Source: Rhizobium sp. Leaf306 (GTDB taxonomy: Bacteria; Pseudomonadota; Alphaproteobacteria; Rhizobiales; Rhizobiaceae). Taken from it: a stretch of 64,000 nucleotides of DNA. The position numbers and the translations under genes are program-made. The stretch is from NCBI RefSeq assembly GCF_001423425.1, contig NZ_LMNX01000002.1, positions 310,001-374,000 on the forward strand, in the 5' to 3' direction. The notes under the pieces are model-generated. The model had not been told where the DNA came from. It made no database searches and saw nothing but the letters and a program-made list of their open reading frames with translations. Positions 7,709 to 16,671 of this stretch are shown here, piece by piece. Every line of letters starts with the position of its first letter. The stretch's first letter is position 1.

Positions 7709-8428
7709 CTAGCTGATCAGCCGCAGTCTCAGCGCTTTTGCCACAAGCTGGGTGCGGTTGACGCAATCGAGCTTCTTGATGGCATTGGTCATGTAGGCGT
7801 TGACCGTGTGATCGGAGAGGGACAGGATCTTGCCGATTTCGGACGAGGTCTTGCCCTGTGCCGTCCAGCGTACGACTTCAAGTTCCCGCGTGGTCAGCGG
7901 CCCGAAGGTCGATGCCTGCTCCGATCGGCGGATGCGATCGAACACCGCGAAGGCGTGCAAAATAACCATGCCGATTTCGTTCAGTTCCGCCTGGGTCAGG
8001 CGCGGACGATCTCCCGACATGCGGATGCGGAAGCCGGTACCATCGACCGAATGAAGCGCCATGGCCACGCTGGTGATCATGCCGTACTGACGGCGCAGGG
8101 CGATCAGGTCCGGCGGGAGCTGGCCAGGCGAGTTGCGATCATCGAGACAGCAACAGTCCGGGAGCGACCAGCCGCTCGTGGCATCCGCCATCCGGGTGCG
8201 TGGCAGCAGCCGCAGTCGATCGAATTCGCGGATATAGTCCTTGGGAAGATTGGTCTCGACGATGATGCGGGACAGAAGCGTCTCGCTTGCAGGCGGAAGC
8301 TTGACCAGAGCGAAATGGCGCAAGCCAAATTCGCGTGTGGCCCGTTCAAAGACCGTCGAAATCTCCGCACGGGAGTAGGCTGCAGAAATTTCGCCGTTGA
8401 GGATCGATTGCCGCTCCAGCGTGATCAT
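7709..8428 (-). CDS. LuxR-family transcriptional regulator (solo)
   Basis: A 239-residue two-domain regulator: an autoinducer-binding-like domain (about 15-165) and a LuxR-type helix-turn-helix (about 176-236: LTTRELEVVRWTAQGKTSSEIGKIL, SDHTVNAYMTNAIKKLDCVNRTQ split across the motif). No luxI-type synthase is nearby. In the ligand domain, the Asp-Pro pair that contacts acyl-homoserine lactone in TraR/LuxR appears to be missing (LLPRTRMADATSGWS in that region), and four Cys/Asp-rich residues (PDCCCLDD) follow. It may therefore sense another ligand or none. No strong ribosome site precedes the ATG. Confidence 0.8.
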   Translation of the reverse strand: MITLERQSILNGEISAAYSRAEISTVFERATREFGLRHFALVKLPPASETLLSRIIVETNLPKDYIREFDRLRLLPRTRMADATSGWSLPDCCCLDDRNSPGQLPPDLIALRRQYGMITSVAMALHSVDGTGFRIRMSGDRPRLTQAELNEIGMVILHAFAVFDRIRRSEQASTFGPLTTRELEVVRWTAQGKTSSEIGKILSLSDHTVNAYMTNAIKKLDCVNRTQLVAKALRLRLIS

Positions 8429-8608
8429 ATTAGCTTCGAAAAAAGTGAATGGTTATTATGTTAAGCGCAACAAATATACTAATCGCTTTGTAAATCCAGC
8501 GGAAAAGTGAGCAAAAGCCCCCGTGCGGAGTAATTTTCCGAGATACTGTTATATTTGTCTCATGTATCGCCGAGATGGGCTCACTAGCAAGCACTTTTGC
8601 GGTTCGTC

Positions 8609-8639
8609 AATCACCGGTCCGGCCTGATCCGGGGTGATT
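8609..8639 (-). terminator. Hairpin downstream of the yqhA-like gene
   Basis: AATCACC (8609-8615) pairs with GGTGATT (8633-8639), with an inner CCGG/CCGG stem. It lies 15 bp past the end of the gene at 8655-9176 (read leftward) and has no clear U-tract, so termination is likely but weakly supported. The rest of 8429-8608 is AT-richer than the genes and probably contains the luxR promoter. Confidence 0.35.
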
Positions 8640-8654
8640 TAGACGCTGAGTCGG

Positions 8655-9176
8655 TCAAAGCTTGGTTTCGTGTTTGTGGGCCTTTGTCGTCGCCATGATC
8701 TTCTCCAGCCAGCCGAGCATGACGGCCGAGACCACAAAGGTGAGGTGGATGATCGTGTACCACATCAGCGTGGTATCCGAGTACTGGTTGGCATTGAGGA
8801 AGATCTGCAGGAGATGGATCGACGAGATGGCAACGATGGAGGAGGCGACCTTGATCTTGAGGCTTCCGGCATCCAGTTTGCCGAGGAACGAAACGTCGGC
8901 TTCCGTTTCGTCGAAGCGGCTAACGAAGTTCTCGTAACCAGAGATCATCACCATCACGATCAGGCTCGCAACGAGTGCCGCATCAATGAGACCCAGCATG
9001 GCGAGGATCATTTCGGCTTCACTCAGCGTGAAGACTTCCTTGGCGACTTTCCAGAACTTGAACATGAAAGACAGCGCGTAGACGGCAAGTGCGGCAACCA
9101 GGCCCAGATAGAAGACGACGAGGAGCCAGCGACTGGAGAGGATGATCTTCTCGACAAGCAGTTCCAGCGATTTCAT
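8655..9176 (-). CDS. UPF0114 / TIGR00645 (YqhA-type) membrane protein
   Basis: A 173-residue inner-membrane protein with about four hydrophobic segments (WLLVVFYLGLVAALAVYALSF; AMLGLIDAALVASLIVMVMI; VASSIVAISSIHLLQIFL; IIHLTFVVSAVMLGWL). The LIDAALVASLIVMV and SGYENFVSR blocks are the conserved core of the YqhA family, whose function is unknown. The ATG at 9176 gives the standard family start MKSLELLVEKIILSSRW; the longer frame to 9266 is not supported. It is downstream of, and codirectional with, the TonB receptor, but a terminator hairpin separates them. Confidence 0.85.
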   Translation of the reverse strand: MKSLELLVEKIILSSRWLLVVFYLGLVAALAVYALSFMFKFWKVAKEVFTLSEAEMILAMLGLIDAALVASLIVMVMISGYENFVSRFDETEADVSFLGKLDAGSLKIKVASSIVAISSIHLLQIFLNANQYSDTTLMWYTIIHLTFVVSAVMLGWLEKIMATTKAHKHETKL

Positions 9177-9251
9177 GGGGGCCGTTCTCCGTTGCAGGCG
9201 CTGGAGATTCCCATAAGCCGGGCCGAAAACCGGTGCAAGATGCCTATCCTG

Positions 9252-9287
9252 ACGAAAACGCCGCACCCCCTACGGGGAATGCGGCGT
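9252..9287 (-). terminator. Terminator of the TonB-dependent receptor gene
   Basis: ACGCCGCA (9258-9265) pairs with TGCGGCGT (9280-9287) around an inner CCCC/GGGG stem. Read leftward it is followed by TTTTCGTC. It sits 32 bp after the receptor stop codon. Confidence 0.7.
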
Positions 9288-9318
9288 CCAGAATCAAAGG
9301 GCGACCGTCGGGGAGGGA

Positions 9319-11652
9319 TCAGAACTTCTTGGTCACCGACAGTTTGAAGCTGCGGCCGGGCTCGCTGTAGAAGTCCTGCGCCGAAGCCGAAACGCCGTCC
9401 GGGACGCTGACCGCGTCAAAGTACTTCTTGTCGAACACGTTGAAGACGCCGGCCTGAACCTTGAGGCCGGTCAGATCAATGCTTCCGACCTTTTCGGGTG
9501 CCCACCAGACGGTTGTGTCGACGAGGCCGTAACCGGGTGCCTCGAAGCCGGTGCCGCTGACCTTGTTGCGGGAGGACGCAAGCGTCAGCGAGACGTCCGA
9601 GCCCCAGGTCTCGGATGAATAGCCAAGGCCGATGATGGCGCGCAGCGGCGCGACCGAGTTCAGGTAGTCGCCGGTATCGGTATCCTTGCCGTGCGAATAG
9701 GCAAACGAGCCCCAAGTGCGCCAGCGTGGATCGAAGCGCCATTCGCCGCCCAGCTCGATGCCGTAGATGCGGACGTGGTTGAGGTTTTCGTAGCCGGTGA
9801 TGCCGCCGACCGGGTACTCACCGCCCGGAGGCGCGATGGTGACCGTGTCGATGAAGTTCTTGTAGTAGTTGTTGAAGGCGGTCGCCTTGAACGAATAGTC
9901 GGCCGCGTCGTATTTGGCGCCGATTTCAAAGCCGTTGCTGGTTTCGGTTTCGAGATCAGGATTGCCGATGCGGGCATAGGAGCCCGGAGCCCCGTAATTC
10001 TGGTAAAGCTCGGTCGCGGTCGGCGCGCGGAAGCCGCGGGCATACTGGGCAAACAGTTCCAGTTCCTGGGTCGCCTTCCAGCCGAAACGGAGTTTTGGCG
10101 AGATGCCGAAATCATTGTTGCTTTCGAGATAGGCCGGATCGTAGTTCGGGCTGTTCTCGAAGCTTGCGGTCGATTTCGGATCGTAATCGTACCAGTCGAA
10201 GCGCACACCGGGCGTCACCGTCAGGCGGTCCTCGAAGAACTTGATGTCGTCTTCGGCATACATGCCGAAGATCATCCCGTCGACGTCAGGCATATCGGAC
10301 GAATTGGAATGGAGCATGCGGCAGGACTGGGGACCGAAGGGTTGCGGGATGGTCGTCCAGTCGACATCAGGGCAATTGTCGACGCCGGAGGAGTATTGAT
10401 AGGTCTTCTGCCAGGAGAGCTCGCCGCCGAACCGGAATTCGTGGCTGACGCCGCCGATGGTCAGTTCCTTCGAGGCGCTGCCGGAGATGCCGTAGCTATC
10501 CTGTGTCAGCTGGTTGTCTCGGCTGTAGATACCGCTTGGGGAGCCGTAGAAGAAGGGGTCGCCGGGAATGATTGAGCCGCGTGGGTCGGTAAGGCGGAAC
10601 CCGTCCGTCGTGTTGTTCAGTCGCTGCTTTTGCCAGTAGGTGATGATGCTCGCCTGATCGACGATGTCGCCGCCGCTGGGGGAGGTAAAGTCGTAGGATG
10701 CCGACAGCCGCTTGCGATCGACCTCTTCGCCGCTCTTCAGCGTGCCCTGCTGGTAGCTCGTTGTCGTGCCGCGCATGTTGTCGCTGTCGATCTCCTTGTT
10801 GAAGAGTTCGCCGGTCAGGCCGAAACGATGGCCGCCCTCGATATACTGGTGGAACTTGGCGAGCAGGTTGCGCTGCCAGTAATCGCTTGGATTGGCCTCC
10901 GTGCGGGTGGTGCCGTAACCGCCGATATCGCCCTCGTTATCGGTCTCGTTGCCGCGCTTGTAGCCGCCCTGGAGCATGAACCAGCTGTCATTGTGTCGTG
11001 CGGCGATGGCGGCATTGTTGCCGAGGCTGCGGTCGGCGCTGTCATAGGTGCTCTTGGTCAGGGCGCCGAAATTACGGCCGTCCTCGATCAGGTCTTCCGG
11101 ATTGATCGTGTAGAGCTGAACCGCGCCGCCGAGGGCGCCGGATCCGACGCGGCTCGAATCGGCACCCTTGGTGATATCGATCGTCGAGAGCGTGTCGAAA
11201 TCGAAGGCGTTGTTGCCGCCACGGGCGCTATCGCGCGGGTCGGTCAGCCAGGGCTGGCGGATCCCGTCGATCGTCGTCAGGACGCGCTCGTTTTGCAGAC
11301 CGCGAATGTTGATGCTCTGGCTCTGCCGGTTGAAGGTGACGCCGGCATCGACGCGACGGGAGAAATCCTTGAAATCGGTGACCATCCGGTCCTGGATGAC
11401 CTGACGATCTGTCGTTTCGGTCAGCGGCGAGTCGGACTTGCCGACGGAAGTCCCGTCGCGCAACACGATCGGCTTCAGGGCGGTCGTATCCTGGCCATCG
11501 GCAACCTGGGTCGCGGCGGTCGTTCCAGCGGCGGTCGTTCCAGCGGCGGTCTGGGCAGTCTCTTGCGCCCATGCCGGCGGCGCGGCCGTGATCAGCAGAA
11601 GTGCGGCAGTTCCGGCGTAGAGATGGCGATGCCGCGACGAACGGGTAGGCAT
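9319..11652 (-). CDS. TonB-dependent outer-membrane receptor of the heme/hemoglobin family
   Basis: A 777-residue precursor. The ATG at 11652 follows GAGGGGA and gives a signal peptide ending AAPPAWA-QE; the longer frame to 11757 is rejected. After a low-complexity stretch repeating TTAAG, a plug domain runs from about residue 55 (VIQDRMVTDFKDFSRRVDAGVTFN with a TonB-box-like start and SINIRGLQNERVLTTIDGIR), then a 22-strand barrel ending in SFKLSVTKKF with the C-terminal aromatic. The FRAP (GFRAPTATELYQ) and NPDL (GNPDLETETS) boxes near residues 540-570 place it in the hemoglobin/heme/transferrin receptor class. The histidine usually found between these boxes in heme receptors is absent, so the ligand could be another iron complex. 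An iron-type operator lies upstream. Confidence 0.85.
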   Translation of the reverse strand: MPTRSSRHRHLYAGTAALLLITAAPPAWAQETAQTAAGTTAAGTTAATQVADGQDTTALKPIVLRDGTSVGKSDSPLTETTDRQVIQDRMVTDFKDFSRRVDAGVTFNRQSQSINIRGLQNERVLTTIDGIRQPWLTDPRDSARGGNNAFDFDTLSTIDITKGADSSRVGSGALGGAVQLYTINPEDLIEDGRNFGALTKSTYDSADRSLGNNAAIAARHNDSWFMLQGGYKRGNETDNEGDIGGYGTTRTEANPSDYWQRNLLAKFHQYIEGGHRFGLTGELFNKEIDSDNMRGTTTSYQQGTLKSGEEVDRKRLSASYDFTSPSGGDIVDQASIITYWQKQRLNNTTDGFRLTDPRGSIIPGDPFFYGSPSGIYSRDNQLTQDSYGISGSASKELTIGGVSHEFRFGGELSWQKTYQYSSGVDNCPDVDWTTIPQPFGPQSCRMLHSNSSDMPDVDGMIFGMYAEDDIKFFEDRLTVTPGVRFDWYDYDPKSTASFENSPNYDPAYLESNNDFGISPKLRFGWKATQELELFAQYARGFRAPTATELYQNYGAPGSYARIGNPDLETETSNGFEIGAKYDAADYSFKATAFNNYYKNFIDTVTIAPPGGEYPVGGITGYENLNHVRIYGIELGGEWRFDPRWRTWGSFAYSHGKDTDTGDYLNSVAPLRAIIGLGYSSETWGSDVSLTLASSRNKVSGTGFEAPGYGLVDTTVWWAPEKVGSIDLTGLKVQAGVFNVFDKKYFDAVSVPDGVSASAQDFYSEPGRSFKLSVTKKF

Positions 11653-11797
11653 GGTGGTTCCCCTCAAAAAGACATGCAGAGACATCGGGCGCGGCGATAG
11701 CCTGCGTCCGGGTAACGTTCGGATTGTTTGATTTCCGCCGAAGCAGAAGCCCCGCAAAAAGCTTAGAAATCTAAACTAAATGAGTCAAGTTTGAATC

Positions 11798-11812
11798 TGA
11801 GTGTAATACTCA
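11798..11812 (-). promoter_or_regulatory. Candidate iron-responsive (RirA-type) operator before the TonB receptor
   Basis: TGAGTGTAATACTCA matches the rhizobial iron-responsive operator pattern TGA-N9-TCA and is itself a dyad (TGAGT...ACTCA). It lies 146-160 bp before the receptor ATG, within the 227-bp region between that gene and the DUF2235 gene. On the minus strand a TTGACT hexamer follows shortly after it, so repression by RirA when iron is sufficient is plausible. Confidence 0.5.
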
Positions 11813-11879
11813 TGTTTTTGCGCGGCGTGTGGTGAGAGCACGCCGTGACGAGTGTTGGTCGTCGTCACGGCGTGGTTGG

Positions 11880-13475
11880 TCAGTGGCTCGGTGGTGGGTT
11901 TGCGGAAGTCGGAGAAGAGGCGACTGTCAGCCTGACGCTGCCGCGGTTGTTGCCGTAGGCGCCCCAGGCATCGTTGGCGAAGCAGTAAAGATAGCCGTCG
12001 CCCTTCGGTGTGAATTTCGCCTTGCTGCGGATCAGAAACACCTCGTGGGGCAGTTTGAGAATGCCGTTCTTGGGCGTCTGCTGCTGAGCGGGCGGCGGCA
12101 CGTCGTTGGCGATCACGCCGATCAGGCTGAACCAGGGGAGCTCCTCCTCGCGACGGGTCCACCAGAAATCCACCTGCTGGTTTCCGGTCGACCATTTCCA
12201 CGCCTTTTCGAGCTGGCCAAGGCCGCTCGAGGCAAGATGGGCAATCTCACCGGCCTGGAAGTTTCCTCCATCTTTCGGGCCATCGGCGTTGCACAGGACC
12301 GTGCCATCGGTCCACTCGCCTTTCGCGACGAACGTGTAGGTGATGCCCTTTTGCAGAAAGATGCCGGTGTCGTTCCAGTGGTCGCGTGCGAAGACATCGA
12401 CCTCTGCGGGCAGGTTTGCGTTGGCGTGCCGGTAGCGCCCCTGCGACAAGGGCGGGGTGCGGTGCCGCTCGGAGGCGGAGCTGTGCAAATCTTCTGAGGG
12501 CGTTGCGGTCACGTGCGGTACGGCGCGCGGTCTCGTTTTCAGCTTGGCGAAGATGCCACTGGCGGAATCATGCAGCACGCCGCGCGGATCCGGCCTCAGC
12601 TGGTTTTCAGCCCCTTCGCGGAATACGAGGCCGCAGCTTTTTGCCTCGTTCATCATCCACAGGAGAGCGCCGTCCGAAAGGCCTGTTGCGGCATAGCCAC
12701 CGCCGACATCACCATGCACGCCTGGGAACCAGACCTGTTTCAGCGTTCCGGTCCAGCCATCCGGCTTGACCCAGAGCGTCGGCATGAAACTTTGGCGGAA
12801 CTCGTCGAGCGCGACCGCATGGCGGGCGTTGAGGACGGCGGAACCGAGTGTCGTATCGTGAAACTCATGGTTCTCCGGATTGTCGAGAAGGTTGAGAAAC
12901 CCCATGTCATCGGGAATGCCGAGCGCGCCGACCGTATCCCAGACGCCGATGAACTGGATGAGCGTTGAGGCATTGCGGGTGCCGCCTGGGGCGACGTTGT
13001 GGAAGTGGATCTTGCCGGACTGTTTGCGCTTGGTGCCGGCTTCGCTCTTGGCGCGGTACTCCGTGAAGATCGCCTCGATCGCCTTCCAGGTTCCCTCTTC
13101 GTCGAGCTTAGAGGCTTTGATATCCAGAAGGCCGCATTTGGAGATCATGCCGCCGAGGCTGCGGACCGTGTAGGCGCCACGGCTGAAGCCGAACAGATAG
13201 ATTTGATCTCCGGATTTGTAGGTGCTGGCAAGCCATTTGTAAGCGCCCTTGATGTTGTCAGCGAGACCCTTGCCGGTACCGCCTTCCACCGCACGTCGCC
13301 ACCAGGTTCCGTCCGTGCCGACACCGGGGTGATAGTAGGCATCCTGTTTGATGCCAGCGGCATCCTTGTCGGCGACTGCATTGTAAATCTTGCGAACATT
13401 GGTCGGGCTAGGCTGGCCGCCATCCATATCGTCGGGCGTGTTCCAGGTGCCGTCGCAGCAGAGAATAAGGTTCAT
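11880..13475 (-). CDS. DUF2235 alpha/beta hydrolase fused to a PA-IL/LecA-like lectin domain
   Basis: A 531-residue protein with no signal peptide. Residues 1-315 form a DUF2235 hydrolase: the start LILCCDGTWNTP, the nucleophile elbow GFSRG (Ser98), and HGDVGGGY (254-261). DUF2235 is the family of Tle1-type phospholipase effectors but also occurs in housekeeping proteins. A linker rich in Ser/Pro/Arg (about 318-350) leads to a C-terminal domain (about 355-517) that resembles the galactophilic lectin PA-IL (LecA) of Pseudomonas: GITYTFVAKGEWTDG and the final ANDAWGAYGNNRGSVRLTV match the calcium/sugar loop, with Asp502, Asn509 and Asn510 kept and the usual Thr replaced by Ala506. No type VI secretion gene is in the window. 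It is divergent from fhs. The substrate is unknown. Confidence 0.8.
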   Translation of the reverse strand: MNLILCCDGTWNTPDDMDGGQPSPTNVRKIYNAVADKDAAGIKQDAYYHPGVGTDGTWWRRAVEGGTGKGLADNIKGAYKWLASTYKSGDQIYLFGFSRGAYTVRSLGGMISKCGLLDIKASKLDEEGTWKAIEAIFTEYRAKSEAGTKRKQSGKIHFHNVAPGGTRNASTLIQFIGVWDTVGALGIPDDMGFLNLLDNPENHEFHDTTLGSAVLNARHAVALDEFRQSFMPTLWVKPDGWTGTLKQVWFPGVHGDVGGGYAATGLSDGALLWMMNEAKSCGLVFREGAENQLRPDPRGVLHDSASGIFAKLKTRPRAVPHVTATPSEDLHSSASERHRTPPLSQGRYRHANANLPAEVDVFARDHWNDTGIFLQKGITYTFVAKGEWTDGTVLCNADGPKDGGNFQAGEIAHLASSGLGQLEKAWKWSTGNQQVDFWWTRREEELPWFSLIGVIANDVPPPAQQQTPKNGILKLPHEVFLIRSKAKFTPKGDGYLYCFANDAWGAYGNNRGSVRLTVASSPTSANPPPSH

Positions 13476-13661
13476 TGGTCGTTCCCCCTCGATCCCCCAT
13501 GGATCAGAGATATATAAGATTGTATCGAGGTAAATTGCAACTTTGGTGTGTGGATGAGCGCGTTGTAGTGTGCATAATCAGGGCGCTGTTCCCGTTCCGG
13601 GCTTGTCGTGGGGAAGCGGCTGTGGCCATGGTTCACGCAAACCAACAAGCGAGAGACAAGC

Positions 13662-15341
13662 ATGGCCCCCGTTCCATCCGACATCGAGATCGCCCGCGCG
13701 GCAAAAAAGAAACCGATCGCGGACATTGGCGCGGCGCTTGGCATCTCTCCCGAGGCGTTGGTGCCCTACGGCCATGACAAGGCGAAGATCGGGGCCGATT
13801 TCATCGGCTCGCTCCAGGGCCGCCCCGATGGCAAGCTGATCCTCGTGACGGCGATCAATCCGACGCCGGCGGGCGAGGGCAAGACGACGACCACGGTCGG
13901 GCTTGGCGACGGGCTGAACCGGATCGGCAAGAAGGCCGTCATCTGCGTGCGCGAGCCGTCGCTTGGGCCCTGCTTCGGCGTCAAGGGCGGGGCGGCCGGC
14001 GGCGGCTATGCGCAGGTCGTGCCGATGGAAGACATCAACCTGCACTTCACCGGCGACTTCCACGCCATTACCTCTGCGCACAATCTCCTGTCGGCGATGA
14101 TCGACAACCATGTCTACTGGGGCAACGCGCTCGACATCGACACGCGCCGCATCACCTGGCGGCGGGTGATGGACATGAACGACCGGGCGCTGCGCCAGAC
14201 CGTGACCTCGCTTGGCGGCGTGTCGAACGGGTTTGCGCGCGAAAGCGGCTTCGACATTACCGTCGCATCCGAAGTGATGGCGATCCTCTGTCTGGCGCAG
14301 GATCTGGCCGACCTCGAAAAGCGGCTCGGCGATATCGTCATCGGCTACCGGTTCGACCGCTCGCCGGTCTATGCCCGCGACATCAAGGCCGACAAGGCGA
14401 TGGCGGTGCTTCTGAAGGACGCGATGCAGCCGAACCTGGTGCAGACGCTGGAAAACAATCCGGCGCTGGTGCATGGCGGGCCGTTCGCCAACATCGCCCA
14501 TGGCTGCAACTCCGTGATCGCGACGAAGACGGCGCTGAAGCTTGGCGACTATGTGGTGACCGAAGCGGGTTTCGGAGCGGATCTGGGGGCCGAAAAGTTC
14601 TTCGACATCAAGTGCCGCAAGGCAGGGCTGAAGCCCGATGCGGCCGTGATCGTCGCGACCATCCGGGCGCTGAAGATGAACGGCGGCGTGAAGAAGGACG
14701 ATCTGGGAGGCGAGAATGTCGAGGCGCTGACGCGCGGCTGCTCGAACCTTGGGCGCCACATCGCAAATGTGCGCAAGTTCGGCGTGCCGGTCGTGGTCGC
14801 GATCAACCACTTCATCTCGGATACCGATGCGGAAGTGGCGGCGATCAAGGACTACGTCTCGCATCACGGCGCCGAGGCGATCCTCTGCCGCCACTGGGCC
14901 GAGGGCTCGGCCGGCATCGAGGAACTGTCCTACAAGGTGGTGGAACTGGCGACAAGCGGTGCCGCCAACTTCAAGCCGATCTATCCTGACGACATGCCGC
15001 TGATGGAGAAGATCGAGGCGGTCGCCACCAAGATCTATCATGCCGGCGAGGTGACGGCGGAAAAGCCGGTGCGCGATCAGCTGAAGGCCTGGGAAAGTGC
15101 TGGTTACGGCCATCTGCCGGTCTGCATCGCCAAGACGCAGTATTCGTTCTCCACCGACCCCAACCTGCGCGGTGCTCCGGAAGGTCATGTGGTGCATGTG
15201 CGCGAAGTGCGGCTGTCTGCCGGCGCCGGCTTTATCGTGGCGATCACCGGCGAGATCATGACCATGCCGGGCCTTCCAAGCGCGCCTTCGGCCGAGCGGA
15301 TCCATCTGAACGCCGATGGGCTGATCGAAGGGTTGTTCTAG
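13662..15341 (+). CDS. fhs: Formate--tetrahydrofolate ligase
   Basis: A 559-residue enzyme of the usual family length. It activates formate with ATP to 10-formyl-THF for purine and one-carbon metabolism. Seen: the ATP loop [38 protein letters not shown] (in two parts), [13 protein letters not shown], and the C-terminal [17 protein letters not shown]. The ATG at 13662 ([19 protein letters not shown]) is preferred over the longer frame from 13608, being the family start with GAGAG upstream. The gene stands alone, divergent from the DUF2235 gene. A frame of 575 codons on the opposite strand is a shadow caused by the strong codon bias. Confidence 0.97.
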   Translation: MAPVPSDIEIARAAKKKPIADIGAALGISPEALVPYGHDKAKIGADFIGSLQGRPDGKLILVTAINPTPAGEGKTTTTVGLGDGLNRIGKKAVICVREPSLGPCFGVKGGAAGGGYAQVVPMEDINLHFTGDFHAITSAHNLLSAMIDNHVYWGNALDIDTRRITWRRVMDMNDRALRQTVTSLGGVSNGFARESGFDITVASEVMAILCLAQDLADLEKRLGDIVIGYRFDRSPVYARDIKADKAMAVLLKDAMQPNLVQTLENNPALVHGGPFANIAHGCNSVIATKTALKLGDYVVTEAGFGADLGAEKFFDIKCRKAGLKPDAAVIVATIRALKMNGGVKKDDLGGENVEALTRGCSNLGRHIANVRKFGVPVVVAINHFISDTDAEVAAIKDYVSHHGAEAILCRHWAEGSAGIEELSYKVVELATSGAANFKPIYPDDMPLMEKIEAVATKIYHAGEVTAEKPVRDQLKAWESAGYGHLPVCIAKTQYSFSTDPNLRGAPEGHVVHVREVRLSAGAGFIVAITGEIMTMPGLPSAPSAERIHLNADGLIEGLF

Positions 15342-15378
15342 GCCTTATAGTTCTCAGCGGGTTTTCTCCTGATCGTCC

Positions 15379-15408
15379 TTGCCTCTCGCCTTCGCGGGTG
15401 AGGGGCAA
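15379..15408 (+). terminator. Hairpin after fhs
   Basis: TTGCC (15379-15383) pairs with GGCAA (15404-15408), continued by CTC/GAG around a TTCG loop. No U-tract follows, so termination is uncertain. It lies 37 bp after the fhs stop. Confidence 0.35.
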
Positions 15409-15506
15409 CGTCATGCGTCTGTCACACCGAAATGGTCTGTTTGTCCTTACTCTTCAGGCACTGGCGGTGACCCGACGATTCGGGGCCGGCCATCGGGAAC
15501 ATCAGG

Positions 15507-16655
15507 ATGGATCTTGTTCTTGCGACACTCGCCATGGCCCTTCTGGCGATCAATCTCTTCAGCATCGCTATCGCCGGCCGGCGACTTTCGCATCGGGACA
15601 AGGCGAGCGACACGCCGGCGGTGATCACGCCGGACGGTGTCTCGATCGTCATTCCGGTGCGCGGCATCGAGGCCTATTCCAGCCTGACGCTTGCGCATGC
15701 ATTCAAGCTCGAATGGCCCGATTACGAGCTGATCTTCTGCGTGCAGGACGAGGGCGATCCGATCATCGGGGAAATCCGTGCCGCAATCGCCGCGCATCCC
15801 GCGGTGCCGGCGCGGCTGCTGATCGGCGACGACCGGATCAGCGCCAATCCGAAGCTCAACAACTGCGCCAAGGGCTGGCATGCGGCGCGCCACGAATGGG
15901 TGGTGCTTGCCGATTCCAACGTGCTGATGCCCAAGGACTATATCCAGAACCTCGTCTCCGGATGGCGGGCCGATACCGGGCTCGTCTGTTCGACACCGAT
16001 CGGATCGCGGCCGGACGGGTTCTGGGCGGAAGTGGAATGCGCGTTCCTGAATACGCTGCAGGCGCGCTGGCAATATGTCGGCGAGGCGCTGGGGCTCGGC
16101 TTTGCGCAGGGCAAGAGCATGCTGTGGCACAAGCCGTTTCTGGATGCGGCCGGCGGCATCCAGGCGCTGGCGGCCGAGATTGCCGAGGACGCGGCGTCGA
16201 CCAAGCTCGTCAACCGGCATGGCAAGAAAGTGCATCTGGTGTCGGCGCCGTTCGAGCAGCCGCTCGGGCGCCGGGGGCTGGAGGAAATCTGGTCGCGCCA
16301 GACGCGCTGGGCCCGGCTGCGGCGGGTGACGTTTCCCCTGTTCTTCACCCCGGAGATCCTGCTCGGGGCGCTGCCGCCTCTGACGCTTGGGCTGATCGCA
16401 GCCGTCCTGCTGGATCTCAATTCGGCAGCGGTTGCTGCGACCGTGTTTGCGGCAACCTACCTGCCGGAACTGGCCCTTGCGAGGGCCAAGGGCTGGCGGC
16501 TGTCGATCCTGTCGCTGCCGGCAATGATGATGCGCGACGTGATGCTGCCGGCGATCTGGATCAGAAGCTGGCTTTCCGGATCGTTCGAATGGCGCGGCAA
16601 TGCCATGACGATCGGCACCCAGGAAAGCCAGCTGACCGGCTCCTCGCCGGCCTGA
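15507..16655 (+). CDS. Glucosylceramide synthase-type glycosyltransferase (GT21)
   Basis: A 382-residue membrane-bound glycosyltransferase. N-terminal membrane anchor (residues 1-22), then a GT-A domain with the GT21 hallmarks: D1 in CVQDEGDP (Asp81), D2 in VLADSNVLMP (Asp136), D3 in AEIAEDAAS, and the R-x-x-R-W motif in SRQTRWARLRR; two to three hydrophobic segments close the protein (about 283-350). An enzyme of this family in Agrobacterium tumefaciens makes glucosylceramide from UDP-glucose and ceramide, which is rare in bacteria. The hopanoid enzyme HpnI is a relative and the main alternative, but no hopanoid genes are near. It converges on the extensin-like gene 16 bp downstream. Confidence 0.8.
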   Translation: MDLVLATLAMALLAINLFSIAIAGRRLSHRDKASDTPAVITPDGVSIVIPVRGIEAYSSLTLAHAFKLEWPDYELIFCVQDEGDPIIGEIRAAIAAHPAVPARLLIGDDRISANPKLNNCAKGWHAARHEWVVLADSNVLMPKDYIQNLVSGWRADTGLVCSTPIGSRPDGFWAEVECAFLNTLQARWQYVGEALGLGFAQGKSMLWHKPFLDAAGGIQALAAEIAEDAASTKLVNRHGKKVHLVSAPFEQPLGRRGLEEIWSRQTRWARLRRVTFPLFFTPEILLGALPPLTLGLIAAVLLDLNSAAVAATVFAATYLPELALARAKGWRLSILSLPAMMMRDVMLPAIWIRSWLSGSFEWRGNAMTIGTQESQLTGSSPA

Positions 16656-16671
16656 CAGTGGCACTCAACGA

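Noticed and set aside
11763..11774. TTAGAAATCTAA dyad as a full Irr (ICE) box
   Set aside because: Half-sites resemble the Irr box, but the central spacing is about three bases too short.
11880..13475. DUF2235 protein as a type VI secretion effector
   Set aside because: No VgrG, Hcp, PAAR or immunity gene nearby and no secretion signal.
13578..15305. A 575-codon open frame opposite fhs
   Set aside because: It lies entirely antisense to an unmistakable formate-THF ligase; Arg/His/Asp-rich composition is typical of a shadow frame in GC-rich DNA.
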